Positions 15,616-24,920 of a DNA stretch of 64,000 nucleotides are shown here, piece after piece (the stretch's first letter is position 1; every line of letters begins with the position of its first letter). The notes below the pieces were generated by a model, which was not told where the DNA came from, ran no database searches, and saw only the letters and a list, made by a program, of their open reading frames with translations. Source of the DNA: a virus; the IMG/VR virus record IMGVR_UViG_3300025087_000002, positions 1 to 64,000 of that record, one strand, 5' to 3'. The position numbers and the translations under genes are program-made.

Positions 15616-16266
15616 TTATTTAATAATAGCAGTTTTTTTCTTTTTTGTCAATCTCTTTTTTTTAACTTTATTTACTTTTGTTATTTCAGGATCTAGAGCT
15701 TCCTGTTGTTCTTGTTCCGTTAACATATTAAAGTGTTCATTCATCTTTTCTTTAAGAATATAAGCATCTTCTGGAGACATATAATCGAAATTAGCTTCAT
15801 CCTTCATATCTAAAGTATAATTACCAGAATACAATTCATCATCATTTAAAAGTATTCTAAAGCTATTCTTCTCCTTTTTACTTTTAGTATAATAATCTCT
15901 ACTCATTGAATTAGCTACATGATTACATTCTTTTCTTTGTTCTGAGGTATTATGTACATTATCTTTAGAGTATTTATATGAATCATCTGTGGTAAAATTA
16001 CCATTTTCATCTTTGTAGTATTTAACTTCTTTACGGAATTTTCTTAAATCTCTATCATTAATACAAACATATTCACCATTTTCTATGATATATGTATCCC
16101 TAATAGTAAAAGCTGCACCATAGTATTCGTCACTAAATTTAGATAACCACTTCTTAGCTTCTGGGTCTAGATTTTTAACATAGTCAAAATCTATGAATTC
16201 TTTTCTTTCTTTTGGTAAATATTTTTTATTAAATGATTTATCGTTATCTCTTATTTTCTTAGTCAT
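15616..16266 (-). CDS. Hypothetical protein (216 aa), Lys-rich tail
   Basis: Charged soluble protein with no recognised domain. The C-terminal 20 residues are strongly basic (KVKKKRLTKKKKT), which suggests nucleic-acid or membrane binding. It lies in the lysis-type cassette, upstream of a hairpin terminator. Confidence 0.6.
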   Translation of the reverse strand: MTKKIRDNDKSFNKKYLPKERKEFIDFDYVKNLDPEAKKWLSKFSDEYYGAAFTIRDTYIIENGEYVCINDRDLRKFRKEVKYYKDENGNFTTDDSYKYSKDNVHNTSEQRKECNHVANSMSRDYYTKSKKEKNSFRILLNDDELYSGNYTLDMKDEANFDYMSPEDAYILKEKMNEHFNMLTEQEQQEALDPEITKVNKVKKKRLTKKKKTAIIK

Positions 16267-16298
16267 CCTTGACTCCGTAAATGTAAGTTAAATGAACG

Positions 16299-16664
16299 TT
16301 ATTTTGATGTGTTTTTGATTATTTTAGAGGTTGTATAGAATCCAACACCAGTAACTCCAACACCTAGAAAAAACCATCCTATTCTTTCCCAAGTACCCAT
16401 TGGAGCTAAATCCTTAGTTTCATCAACATACTTCTTATAACCATCTAATCTTAGTTCCTGAATCTCTATCTTTCTATCTTTTAAAACATTTAAATCTTCT
16501 AATTTTATCTTTTCTTCATTAGTTTGTCTTAGTTTAGACTCCTCTTCAGAAGTAAATAAATACCCATCGTAAGGTACTTTATCATCCTTCTTAACAGGAG
16601 TCATAGCTAAGATATTCGTAGTCAATAGAGACAATAAAACAAAGGTTGTGATTATCTTTTTCAT
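16299..16664 (-). CDS. Exported membrane protein, spanin-like candidate
   Basis: The 121-residue protein has a signal peptide (MKKIITTFVLLSLLTTNILA) and a charged helical middle (EESKLRQTNEEKIKLEDLN). A C-terminal transmembrane segment lies near residues 96-112 (IGWFFLGVGVTGVGFY). Its start overlaps the stop of the upstream membrane coiled-coil gene by four bases. Such pairs beside a murein hydrolase often form the spanin complex that disrupts the outer membrane, but the usual lipobox is missing here, so the call is tentative. Confidence 0.5.
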   Translation of the reverse strand: MKKIITTFVLLSLLTTNILAMTPVKKDDKVPYDGYLFTSEEESKLRQTNEEKIKLEDLNVLKDRKIEIQELRLDGYKKYVDETKDLAPMGTWERIGWFFLGVGVTGVGFYTTSKIIKNTSK

Positions 16665-16930
16665 AAGTTTCTCTTCCAGTAGTCAACTTTTTGATCATCA
16701 GTTAAATCTTGAACACCCTCAGTCTTAATTTTTTCTAGTTCCTTTTCTTTCTTATCAATTTCGGTATCAACTTTAGCTTCTTCTTTTGTTAGAATTTCTT
16801 CTTTAGTTTCAATCTTTATATTAGCGTTTTCTATTTTATCTGAATCATTAATCTTTTTAAAGATCAAGATACCAATTATAGCTGTAACTATACCTAATAT
16901 ATACTTTAGTATTTCTTTTACTTTTTCCAT
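16661..16930 (-). CDS. Membrane-anchored coiled-coil protein (inner-membrane spanin-like)
   Basis: Start 16930 (MEKVKEILKYILGIV) has GAAGG upstream. A GTG at 16960 in the same frame lies inside the previous gene. One N-terminal transmembrane segment (about residues 8-25) is followed by a Glu/Lys coiled coil to the end, the plan of an i-spanin. The following exported protein would be its partner. No sequence family is recognised. Confidence 0.5.
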   Translation of the reverse strand: MEKVKEILKYILGIVTAIIGILIFKKINDSDKIENANIKIETKEEILTKEEAKVDTEIDKKEKELEKIKTEGVQDLTDDQKVDYWKRNL

Positions 16931-16943
16931 ATTTACCTTCAGT

Positions 16944-17696
16944 TTAATAAAGATGTTCACTATTTGATGTATCTTTCTTGATTTCTTTTATTTCACCAAT
17001 GGGTTTTCTAAGTAGAGGACACCCTGAATAAACAACGGTTTTTGTTGAACTAAAGAAAAAGAATCCACTAGTTTGTTGTTCTTCTAGTCTTTGATTTAGA
17101 AGTTCCTTAGAGCATTTAATTTGTATAACTTCATCTGCTGCATTTTCTTTAACAGCATTTTTGTCATATAACCACATTTCATTTTGTATCTTTTCTTTAT
17201 ACTCTTTAATAGATATTCCCATTCTTTTAGAAACATCTTCTTCCATATCTTTAACAATAGATTTCCATAAATTAAGCTGACTCTCAACTTCACCTACTTC
17301 AAATTGACCTGAAAATCCACCACTAGCCCTATGACCCATCATAACACCTTTATTGTTTATAAAGCGTTTATCACCATGTTGTGAGATCATGAAAGTCATA
17401 GATGCAGCAAAGATTGTGATTGTGTGTATTTTTTGAGGAATTAGTTTAAACGTATTGATCATATCTATTCCAGCATATACACTACCCCCTGGAGAATCCA
17501 GGACTAGATAAATAATCTCACTTTCAGGTAGTTTCGATGACAATTCTAGGAGTTTTCTTTGAGTTTTATTAACACTATCACCAGATACTTCATCACGTAA
17601 TAATACCATATTGTCTGGTGTTAATGTTATTTGTGTTTGAGAATAACAAGACATTGAAAAAAGTAGAATAAAAAGCATTAAAAATAGTTGACGCAT
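16944..17696 (-). CDS. Exported ClpP-like serine protease (SppA/Clp fold)
   Basis: The 250-residue protein starts with a hydrophobic signal ending in LLFSMSCYSQ, which could be a lipoprotein signal with Cys17, although the box SMSC is imperfect. The mature part has a Clp fold: IIYLVLDSPGGSVYAGIDMI, then IFAASMTFM with Ser99, then MMGHRASGG with His122. It would cleave proteins in the periplasm or at the outer membrane. Its place at the head of a lysis-type cassette, behind a strong promoter, suggests a role in envelope disruption or superinfection; this is inference. Confidence 0.72.
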   Translation of the reverse strand: MRQLFLMLFILLFSMSCYSQTQITLTPDNMVLLRDEVSGDSVNKTQRKLLELSSKLPESEIIYLVLDSPGGSVYAGIDMINTFKLIPQKIHTITIFAASMTFMISQHGDKRFINNKGVMMGHRASGGFSGQFEVGEVESQLNLWKSIVKDMEEDVSKRMGISIKEYKEKIQNEMWLYDKNAVKENAADEVIQIKCSKELLNQRLEEQQTSGFFFFSSTKTVVYSGCPLLRKPIGEIKEIKKDTSNSEHLY

Positions 17697-17744
17697 AATA
17701 TCACCATTTGTTTTATTTGATAAAAAGGTATTAACCTTATATAC

Positions 17745-17773
17745 ATTTTAACAAATTTCGATATCAATGTCAA
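17745..17773 (-). promoter_or_regulatory. Sigma70-type promoter of lysis cassette
   Basis: Read on the minus strand, TTGACA (17773-17768) and TAAAAT (17750-17745) have a 17-base spacer. A weak AAGGT/ACCTT hairpin with T tract (about 17737-17721) lies in the leader. Confidence 0.72.
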
Positions 17774-17797
17774 GTATAATTTGTATTTAAATCAATA

Positions 17798-18109
17798 TTA
17801 TTTGAGATAGTTGATTAATTCAAAGATGGCTACAGCTATACCTATTGGTATTGCAATAAATTTAAAAAACTTAGATATTTTTTCGTAGATGTATTTTCTA
17901 ATTTCTATAGGTTTTTCTATTATATCTACTCGATTTTCAAGCAATTCTGTACGTTTCATATGCTCAACCAATGATGTCTTATTTTGTGCAATATCAAACC
18001 CTTGAGTGATTTGTACACCTTTCATCTGTTTTAGGTCATCAGCAGAATCCTTGACTATATCATATATTAGATTTACTTTTTCATTTAATAAGTCTATCTT
18101 ATCATTCAT
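17798..18109 (-). CDS. Coiled-coil tail-anchored membrane protein (103 aa)
   Basis: A long N-terminal coiled coil (about residues 1-70) is followed by a transmembrane segment near the C-terminus (FFKFIAIPIGIAVAIFELI). It directly follows the internal virion protein genes with one-base spacing. It may be a virion or holin-like protein; neither is proven. Confidence 0.5.
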   Translation of the reverse strand: MNDKIDLLNEKVNLIYDIVKDSADDLKQMKGVQITQGFDIAQNKTSLVEHMKRTELLENRVDIIEKPIEIRKYIYEKISKFFKFIAIPIGIAVAIFELINYLK

Positions 18110-20335
18110 CTAAGGCTCCTTCTTTTCAAGATCAACACCAAAAGTTTTTAATAATAGATCTTTAGTATTAGGATTTTGCATAGCACTAAATAATAATGCT
18201 CTACGAGATTGTTCATTTTCAGTAGCAGCTAAGTTTCTAAACAATTGAGCTATCTTTGGATTTTCAGCTTTATCAGCTAATTTAGCTAAGTTATTAGGTA
18301 ATGTGTTTACTATCTCTTTAACCATCTTCCCTGTCCAATCTGAAGCCTTCTCAATACCTTTAGAAACCTTACCTAATCCAATAGCACCTCTAATACCAGC
18401 AGCTTCAACACCACCAATAAAAGCTTTAGATACTTGTAATCCAGAGTTAGCTGCTGATTGGTTGATATCATATAGTTGGGATAGCTTATTTACTGCTGTA
18501 TATAATTCATCAGCTTTTTCCTGTCCTACAATATCTCTATAGTATTTCATGAATTTTTCAAACTTTCTCTGTGCTTTTTCACCAGCAGCAGTTTCCAATT
18601 TGATATTCTTTAACATGTCAGTTAAATCGTCTATAGCATTATCTTTAGTTACAACGTCTTCACTTATTAAATCTTTCTTTTTTAGTTTTTTAGTAGCACC
18701 ATACATTGATTCATAAGATTTCATTACTTTACTAAATTCATCTAACATACCCTTTTCACCTAAAAGACTATCGAAATCTTTTCTAACACCCTTAGCTAAT
18801 TCTCTTACTCTACTTTCAATAGTACCTTTATCTTTACCAGCTATTAGTTTTAATGAATCACTAAATTCTTTCATTTCCTTAGGTTTAAGATTTATAGCAT
18901 TTTGTATTTCTCTAGTTTCAACTTTAGTTGGTATCTTACCCCAATAAACAGAATTTACTCTACCTCTAGCATCTTTAAAATAAGCTAACCCCTTTAGATC
19001 ATCAACAATAATCTCACCAGGTTCAAATGTTTTAGCTACAGCTTTCATTTCTTTTGGTAAAGACATTTCAACACCTAATTCAGGTATCAATTCTTTTTGT
19101 TTATATTTCAATCTAACAACGTCTTTTAGTATATCAGTAGCTTCTTCTCCTGATATATTTAACAATTTAGAAACTTTAATTGTATCAATTTTGGCTGGTT
19201 GTATATCACCCTCTATTAAAGCATATTTGTCTAACATTTTAGCTATTTCTTTAGAAGCTCCTTCCCCTTCAGAGTCTGCTAATTCCATTAACACTTTCTT
19301 CTTTTCCAAAGCACCTAAAGCTGTTTCTTTAGCTGTATAATCAGGTACAATAACATCTTCTTTTGTTATGAATTTCTTTTTAATATTATTCAATTGTTCT
19401 AATACTTTACCAGCTTTCTTTGCTGTATCATCAGTTAAAGCATTCTGATGTTCTAACTTAAATTCATTAGATAGATTATCTATATATGTAGTATAATCTT
19501 TTTTCATTTGTTCAGCTTCAGTTTTTTGCCATAGATCATCAAATTTCTTAACACCCTCTCTTTTAACATTTTCTAAATTCTTTTGAATTTCAGTAGCTTT
19601 AGAACTCAAATCATCCATAATAGTTTGTTGTATTTTTTGCCCTATTATCTCTTCACCTTCTTTAGCTAATTCACCAGCTTCAAACATTTTTCTAAATGAA
19701 GATGTTGATTTTTCTCTTATATATTCTCTTAAAGAATTAAGTTTTTCCATTCCAGGTTTAATTGCTTTTTGACCAATATAACCCATACCAGCACCCAAAG
19801 CACCACCAGTAAGTGATCCCATACCAATTTCTTGTACAGCTTTTGGTACTTCAGCTTGAGTTAAATCAGCTTCACCATAACCAAGTCCAGCAGCTGCACC
19901 ATATTTAGCTCCAGTAGCAGCACTTTGTTTAACTGCTTCTTTTAAACCTAGTTTACCTAACGTTGCAGCAGCAGTAGCACCACCAGTAAAGAAAGCAGGA
20001 GCTATACCAGATCCAATTTCAGAAGCTGTAAATATGATAGGATTAGCTTCTTGTGCAGCTTCCATCTTAGCTCTTTCTGTATCTCTTTCTCTACGATATG
20101 TATCCATAAAATTAGATAATTCATCTTGTCCAAATAAAGTACTTCCAACAGCTTTACCAGCACCAATAAGTTCATCACCAAAACCTAAAGTTAAACCTTG
20201 TACGCCACCACGTATAGCAGATTCTGTTTGTGATATTTCTTCATTAGATTTTGATTCTAAATCAAAATTATCATCTTCTATTGGTTCTAAATCTAATTTT
20301 GTATCTTCAATTGGTTCTAAATCTAATTTATTCAT
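18110..20335 (-). CDS. Large internal virion (ejection-type) protein
   Basis: The 741-residue protein begins with a duplicated acidic motif (LDLEPIED at about 4 and 13). An Ala/Gly-rich amphipathic region follows (about 40-190, for example GGVQGLTLGFGDELIGAGKA and AAAGLGYGEADL). Long helical regions make up the rest. Such glycine-zipper helix-rich proteins in podoviruses travel in the head and cross the envelope during DNA ejection. It is first of five large neighbouring genes of this type, reading from low coordinates. Assignment rests on size, composition and context. Confidence 0.6.
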   Translation of the reverse strand: MNKLDLEPIEDTKLDLEPIEDDNFDLESKSNEEISQTESAIRGGVQGLTLGFGDELIGAGKAVGSTLFGQDELSNFMDTYRRERDTERAKMEAAQEANPIIFTASEIGSGIAPAFFTGGATAAATLGKLGLKEAVKQSAATGAKYGAAAGLGYGEADLTQAEVPKAVQEIGMGSLTGGALGAGMGYIGQKAIKPGMEKLNSLREYIREKSTSSFRKMFEAGELAKEGEEIIGQKIQQTIMDDLSSKATEIQKNLENVKREGVKKFDDLWQKTEAEQMKKDYTTYIDNLSNEFKLEHQNALTDDTAKKAGKVLEQLNNIKKKFITKEDVIVPDYTAKETALGALEKKKVLMELADSEGEGASKEIAKMLDKYALIEGDIQPAKIDTIKVSKLLNISGEEATDILKDVVRLKYKQKELIPELGVEMSLPKEMKAVAKTFEPGEIIVDDLKGLAYFKDARGRVNSVYWGKIPTKVETREIQNAINLKPKEMKEFSDSLKLIAGKDKGTIESRVRELAKGVRKDFDSLLGEKGMLDEFSKVMKSYESMYGATKKLKKKDLISEDVVTKDNAIDDLTDMLKNIKLETAAGEKAQRKFEKFMKYYRDIVGQEKADELYTAVNKLSQLYDINQSAANSGLQVSKAFIGGVEAAGIRGAIGLGKVSKGIEKASDWTGKMVKEIVNTLPNNLAKLADKAENPKIAQLFRNLAATENEQSRRALLFSAMQNPNTKDLLLKTFGVDLEKKEP

Positions 20336-20337
20336 TT

Positions 20338-21927
20338 TTATTCCACCAATTTATAACCTTGTTTAATTGAATCTTCTAATTGTTCTTTTGGTAATTTAAA
20401 TTTCTTACCTTGACTATCCATAACAGTCACTTTATTTTCTATATTTTTAACTGTTCTATTTTCTTTAATTTTTTTCATATTTTCTAATCTATATTTTTCA
20501 GCATCAGGATTTGATACATTATAAAAATCCACAATATCATTATACTGCCTTTTAAACGTTTGGTCAAATGAATTTAATCTTGACATAAAAGTATCGGCAG
20601 TAACGTTAGGATTTGCAACAATATCTTTTAATCTTTCATATTCAGCATCTGTAACAGCTAATCCAGATTGACCTTTAATATAATTGGAAAGAAATGAATT
20701 CAATTTCGAATAAAATGCAGATCTATCTTTATTTGTGTTCCATATTTTTTCTGAGGTACTACCTAATCTTCCATCAACTGGTCCAACATATGATTTTTTA
20801 AATAATGATTTCAACTCATCTAAATCATTACTAGTCACATAAGCGTTTTTAGTAATTTCTTGTTGTTTAGATGTTAATTCGTCCTTCTCTTTTTGAGTCC
20901 ATTTAAATCTTTCTTCACTAAGATTAGCTTTTTTTGTAGCAGCATCAGCTTGCTGTTGTCTAATTTCAAGAAGTTTAGCTGCGTTATCACTTTGAAGTTG
21001 TTGCATCTTGAGTTTCATTTCTCTATCGTCTTGAAGTAATAATAATTTTTGTAACTCTTCAAGTTGTGGTTTATTCATACCATCTAAATCTTTAAGATAT
21101 GGGTTTAACTTATCTTTAAAAGATTGATTGTTTTTAATTAATGTTCTATATAATTCAGAAGCTTTACTATTTGGATCTAGTTCGGCAGCTTTACCTTGCA
21201 TAGCAGCTTCTTCTAAAGCTTCTTTTACTAATCCTTTAGATTCCTTTCTTTGTTGTTTACTCATTTCTATCTTAGACATAGCATCAGACATCACTTTCTT
21301 AGCGTCTTCTTTAAGTGATTTACCAGCATTAGGATCACCTTCAACTCTAGCCATACCAGCACTTATCTTTTCTAAACCACCTCTAAGACCACCCATGAAG
21401 TCTACCCAATTAGCCATTTTTTTAGATTCTTCATATATTTCATTTTCTTTGTTCTTAGCAGCTTCATCATCTTTTTGTAAACGTTTTAATATAGAATTAA
21501 AACCTTCTTCATCTTTTACTTCTTCTTTTACTTCTTTAACTATAGGTTTATCTTCCTTAACTGGAGATGGTGTAATTTGTTTAGTTTTAGATGGTATAAC
21601 TGGTGGTGTAACAGGAGCAACATTAACATCTTTTGGTATGTTTATCGGCTGTTGTGGTATGTTTGTTTGTGGTATAGATGGTTGTGTACTACCAAAATCA
21701 AATCCTTGTTTATTTGGTTGTAAAGGAATATCTTTTGATAAATTAGTTTGTAGATTATACCTATTTAGTAATTCATCTAATCTATTTTGTTCTAAGTTTT
21801 CTTGACTAATAAATGGTGTTGGTTGTTCACCTGTTTGATATGGAATATTAGATGATATAGTTTTACTACCATTTAATAAATCATCAAGAAACTTACTATA
21901 ATCTATATTATTTTTATTCTCAGCCAT
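20338..21927 (-). CDS. Internal virion protein candidate (529 aa)
   Basis: The N-terminal 140 residues are Pro/Gln-rich and low complexity. The middle is helical, with a coiled coil (LLQDDREMKLKMQQLQSDNA region), and the C-terminus holds a compact domain (about 360-480). It lies two bases from the next gene in a block of virion genes. Peptidoglycan hydrolase motifs are not seen. Confidence 0.55.
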   Translation of the reverse strand: MAENKNNIDYSKFLDDLLNGSKTISSNIPYQTGEQPTPFISQENLEQNRLDELLNRYNLQTNLSKDIPLQPNKQGFDFGSTQPSIPQTNIPQQPINIPKDVNVAPVTPPVIPSKTKQITPSPVKEDKPIVKEVKEEVKDEEGFNSILKRLQKDDEAAKNKENEIYEESKKMANWVDFMGGLRGGLEKISAGMARVEGDPNAGKSLKEDAKKVMSDAMSKIEMSKQQRKESKGLVKEALEEAAMQGKAAELDPNSKASELYRTLIKNNQSFKDKLNPYLKDLDGMNKPQLEELQKLLLLQDDREMKLKMQQLQSDNAAKLLEIRQQQADAATKKANLSEERFKWTQKEKDELTSKQQEITKNAYVTSNDLDELKSLFKKSYVGPVDGRLGSTSEKIWNTNKDRSAFYSKLNSFLSNYIKGQSGLAVTDAEYERLKDIVANPNVTADTFMSRLNSFDQTFKRQYNDIVDFYNVSNPDAEKYRLENMKKIKENRTVKNIENKVTVMDSQGKKFKLPKEQLEDSIKQGYKLVE

Positions 21928-21942
21928 AAATTATTCCTTTAA

Positions 21943-23010
21943 TTATTTACTATAAGGATTAGATCCACCAAAAATACCAGTAGGAGCTTTAGCTGTTGTC
22001 ACATTAACACCTGATTGTGTTGGAGCAGCAGAACTACCACTACCAGAAAAAGCTTTACCGGCACTCATTGCTATATCAGCTAATCCTGATCCCATAGATT
22101 GTATACCAGCAGCTTTGTTTGCACCAGCAGCACTTGTTGCAGCAGCATTACCAGTTAACGCACTCATTTGTAAACCAGCTTTCTGTACTTCTCTATCATA
22201 TTTTCTACCAGCAGCTTCGGCGTTCCATTGAGATACCTGATTTGCAGCATTAACTCTGTCAGCTTCAAGTTGTTGAGCTAAACTTTGTTTAGTTAGATTT
22301 GCTGTATTTAAACCAGCTACATTACGTTGTTCAACTCCTGCTTTTTGTAAAGCATTAAATTGAGCTATGATATCTTCAGCACTAGCCTTTTGTGCTTCTT
22401 CACCAAACTCTTGAGATCTCATTTGTGTACTATAATCACCCAATTGACCTAAAGCTGCTAGTTTAGCTTGTGCTGATGTTTGAGCTATACGATCAGCTTG
22501 TTCAGCTTGAGCTAACATAGCTTGTTGGCTTGACGACTGTCTTTGTGCTAACTCAGCACCAGAACCCAACATACCTCGTTCAGCCATAGATTGAAGTATT
22601 CTAGCATCTCTAGCTTCAGCTTGAGATCCAGTGCTACGTCTTAGTTGTTCAAACTCAGCCATATCAGCACTAGTTAAACCATCCATACTTCTTTCTTGTA
22701 TACCACTTAATGCTGCAAGTTGAGCTTCTTTCAATCTAGGGTCAACACCAATATCTGTCATTGATGTTTTCTGTAGTTGAATAGCTTTCTCTTCTTCTGG
22801 TAAGAAATCCCAAACTAATTCAGGACTTTCAAGTATAAGTTTTTCAGCTTCTGCTGTTGGTATTTGAAGACTATTAGCTATATTTAATGCTGCTTCTCTT
22901 AAAGCTTGTGATCTTGCTTCAGCTTCTTCAGCAGCATTTCCAGCCATTATACCACTAACTAATGACGACCCAATTCCTGCTGCTGCTCCTGCGGCTATCA
23001 TTCCAGCCAT
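21943..23010 (-). CDS. Ala-rich internal virion protein (355 aa)
   Basis: Begins MAGMIAAGAAAGIGSSLVSG, a small-residue membrane-active helix, followed by Ala/Gln-rich helices and a Gly/Ser C-terminus. This composition matches podovirus internal core or DNA-transfer proteins (T7 gp14-like in style, not in detectable sequence). It would be ejected with the DNA. Confidence 0.6.
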   Translation of the reverse strand: MAGMIAAGAAAGIGSSLVSGIMAGNAAEEAEARSQALREAALNIANSLQIPTAEAEKLILESPELVWDFLPEEEKAIQLQKTSMTDIGVDPRLKEAQLAALSGIQERSMDGLTSADMAEFEQLRRSTGSQAEARDARILQSMAERGMLGSGAELAQRQSSSQQAMLAQAEQADRIAQTSAQAKLAALGQLGDYSTQMRSQEFGEEAQKASAEDIIAQFNALQKAGVEQRNVAGLNTANLTKQSLAQQLEADRVNAANQVSQWNAEAAGRKYDREVQKAGLQMSALTGNAAATSAAGANKAAGIQSMGSGLADIAMSAGKAFSGSGSSAAPTQSGVNVTTAKAPTGIFGGSNPYSK

Positions 23011-23034
23011 ATAAAACTCCTTAAATAATATATT

Positions 23035-24918
23035 TTAAGATAAACCAAAGAATTGTCGAAGTTGATTAAAATAACCACCTTCTCTTGCTGTTGTTTCACC
23101 TTTTACTTTATTACGTTGTTCTACTGTTTTTTCTATGAATTGATTTTTTAAATTAAGTATATTATTAATTTTAGCTTGTCTATTAGCTATTTCACTTTGT
23201 ATTTCTGGCATTGCTAATATTTGTTCCTCTGTAAAACCAGAATAACGATCAGGACCTAATTGATAAACAATATTATTTAAATTCAAAATTGATCGATCTA
23301 TTGGAAACAATCTAGTAACAGCAGGATCATTATCCATAGCAACTCTAATTTCATTATCTGATTTATTAATCCATTCATTATTAGGATTTAAATATTGATA
23401 ACTAGCTGTTGTTGCATCCTTATCGCCAGGTTGAAATCCATATCCTGTTCTTTCACCTAAAACATCATAATACCATTGGTTCATTGAAGTAGAAGCTTCT
23501 AACGCTTCTTCTTCTTTAGTTTTGTTTGTTTTAGTTTGTCTATCTAGTATTTCTTTTTCTAAGTTAGATACACCTAATCCTTCTAAACCAACTTGATTAG
23601 CTTGCAATCTTCTTGCTGCTTCAACTTCAGATAGATTACTACCTAATTGATCTTGAAATAATTCCTCTAACGCTTGTTGTTTAGCTACTTCTTCTGATGT
23701 AGCAAATCTTGACTTTTCAGCTAAGGATTCACCTATATTAGCTGTATTAAGAAGTTCAGCTAATTTAGCTTGATCTAGAGTTCCATAATTATATAAACTA
23801 GATTCAGCTTCTCCTGGTGCCTTTCCTGCATAATATGCTGATGTACCACCAACGTTCCATCTACCTTCAACCCCTGTACCGAATTCACCTTGATAACTTA
23901 AGTTGTTAGCAATGTTTAACATTTTATCAGCAGCTTCTCCTGATGTATTTTGTCTTAAGAAATTTTGTTCATCAGAACTAATAGCTTGACCCGATAGTAA
24001 TTTAGTATATAACTCAGATACTTTATTTTTATTAGTATTATATTGTTTTAACTTTTCAACAACATTAGTTTCAATATTACCGAATGCTTGTTCTGCACCA
24101 GTAGTTACAGCAGACTTTGTTGCTTCAATTTCTTCTAAAGTTTTACCTTTAGCTAATTGTTGTAATTTTTCTAGATCTGTAAGTTGTCTAGAAACATCAG
24201 TTCCTGCTATTTTAGAATAGTCTTCTAAAGCTTGTTTTTCTTGTTGTTTAGATTGTAACAATAATTGATCTAAAGATTGTTGTCCTGTAGTATATGTTTT
24301 ATCAGGACGACTAAACATTTCACGAAGTAATTGAAATCTACCAGCTTCACTAGTTCCTAATCCTGCTTTTTGTTGAAAAGCATTAACATCTTGTTTTAAT
24401 GTAGGTAAAGCTTGAGATTCGTATGTATTGAATCCACCTTGTTTAGCTGTTAGATATTCTTGATATTCTGGTGTATCCATATATGAACGAATATCGGCAG
24501 CATTTTTTTCATATAGTCCAGGTAAGTCTTGTTGTACTTTTTGTATACGAGCTATTTCACCACCACCAATTTGTTTTAGATTATCTTGATCTAATCCAAA
24601 TCCGGTTTTAGTTTCAATATCGCTTCTTTCTGTAGCAGTTTTTGTTGCTAATCCAGTTTCTTCTTCTTGAAGTTTACCTGTTATTTTTTCAGCTAATTTA
24701 GGTTCTTGATGTGCTTGAACATATTTTTGAGCAGAAGTACCTTTCATACCAGTACCTAATTTTCCTGCTGTACTAGCTTGAGTAGCAACAGGAGAAACAC
24801 CAGCACTAACAGAAGATGGTGATCCACTAACTGATATATCACCAGTTTGTTCTAGATTACCAGCTTTCTTCTTTTTCTCTTCTTCAGTTTGTTGAAGTGT
24901 ATCTGCTATATATGGCAT
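23035..24918 (-). CDS. Internal virion protein candidate (627 aa)
   Basis: Large helical Gln/Glu/Leu-rich protein with a low-complexity N-terminus (GDISVSGSPSSVSAGVSPVA) and a mid-region of repeated short helices. It lies in the ejection-protein block with normal spacing to both neighbours. No enzymatic motif is seen. Confidence 0.55.
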   Translation of the reverse strand: MPYIADTLQQTEEEKKKKAGNLEQTGDISVSGSPSSVSAGVSPVATQASTAGKLGTGMKGTSAQKYVQAHQEPKLAEKITGKLQEEETGLATKTATERSDIETKTGFGLDQDNLKQIGGGEIARIQKVQQDLPGLYEKNAADIRSYMDTPEYQEYLTAKQGGFNTYESQALPTLKQDVNAFQQKAGLGTSEAGRFQLLREMFSRPDKTYTTGQQSLDQLLLQSKQQEKQALEDYSKIAGTDVSRQLTDLEKLQQLAKGKTLEEIEATKSAVTTGAEQAFGNIETNVVEKLKQYNTNKNKVSELYTKLLSGQAISSDEQNFLRQNTSGEAADKMLNIANNLSYQGEFGTGVEGRWNVGGTSAYYAGKAPGEAESSLYNYGTLDQAKLAELLNTANIGESLAEKSRFATSEEVAKQQALEELFQDQLGSNLSEVEAARRLQANQVGLEGLGVSNLEKEILDRQTKTNKTKEEEALEASTSMNQWYYDVLGERTGYGFQPGDKDATTASYQYLNPNNEWINKSDNEIRVAMDNDPAVTRLFPIDRSILNLNNIVYQLGPDRYSGFTEEQILAMPEIQSEIANRQAKINNILNLKNQFIEKTVEQRNKVKGETTAREGGYFNQLRQFFGLS

Positions 24919-24920
24919 TG

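Noticed and set aside
17721-17737. AAGGT/ACCTT hairpin with T tract as terminator for the lysis cassette leader
   Set aside because: The stem is only five base pairs, so it is mentioned with the promoter and not called a terminator.
18303-18542. Plus-strand ORFs within the virion cluster (for example 18303, 21128, 32613, 45237, 48711)
   Set aside because: They are shadows opposite repeat- and Ala-rich genes, lack ribosome binding sites and have no recognisable protein features.
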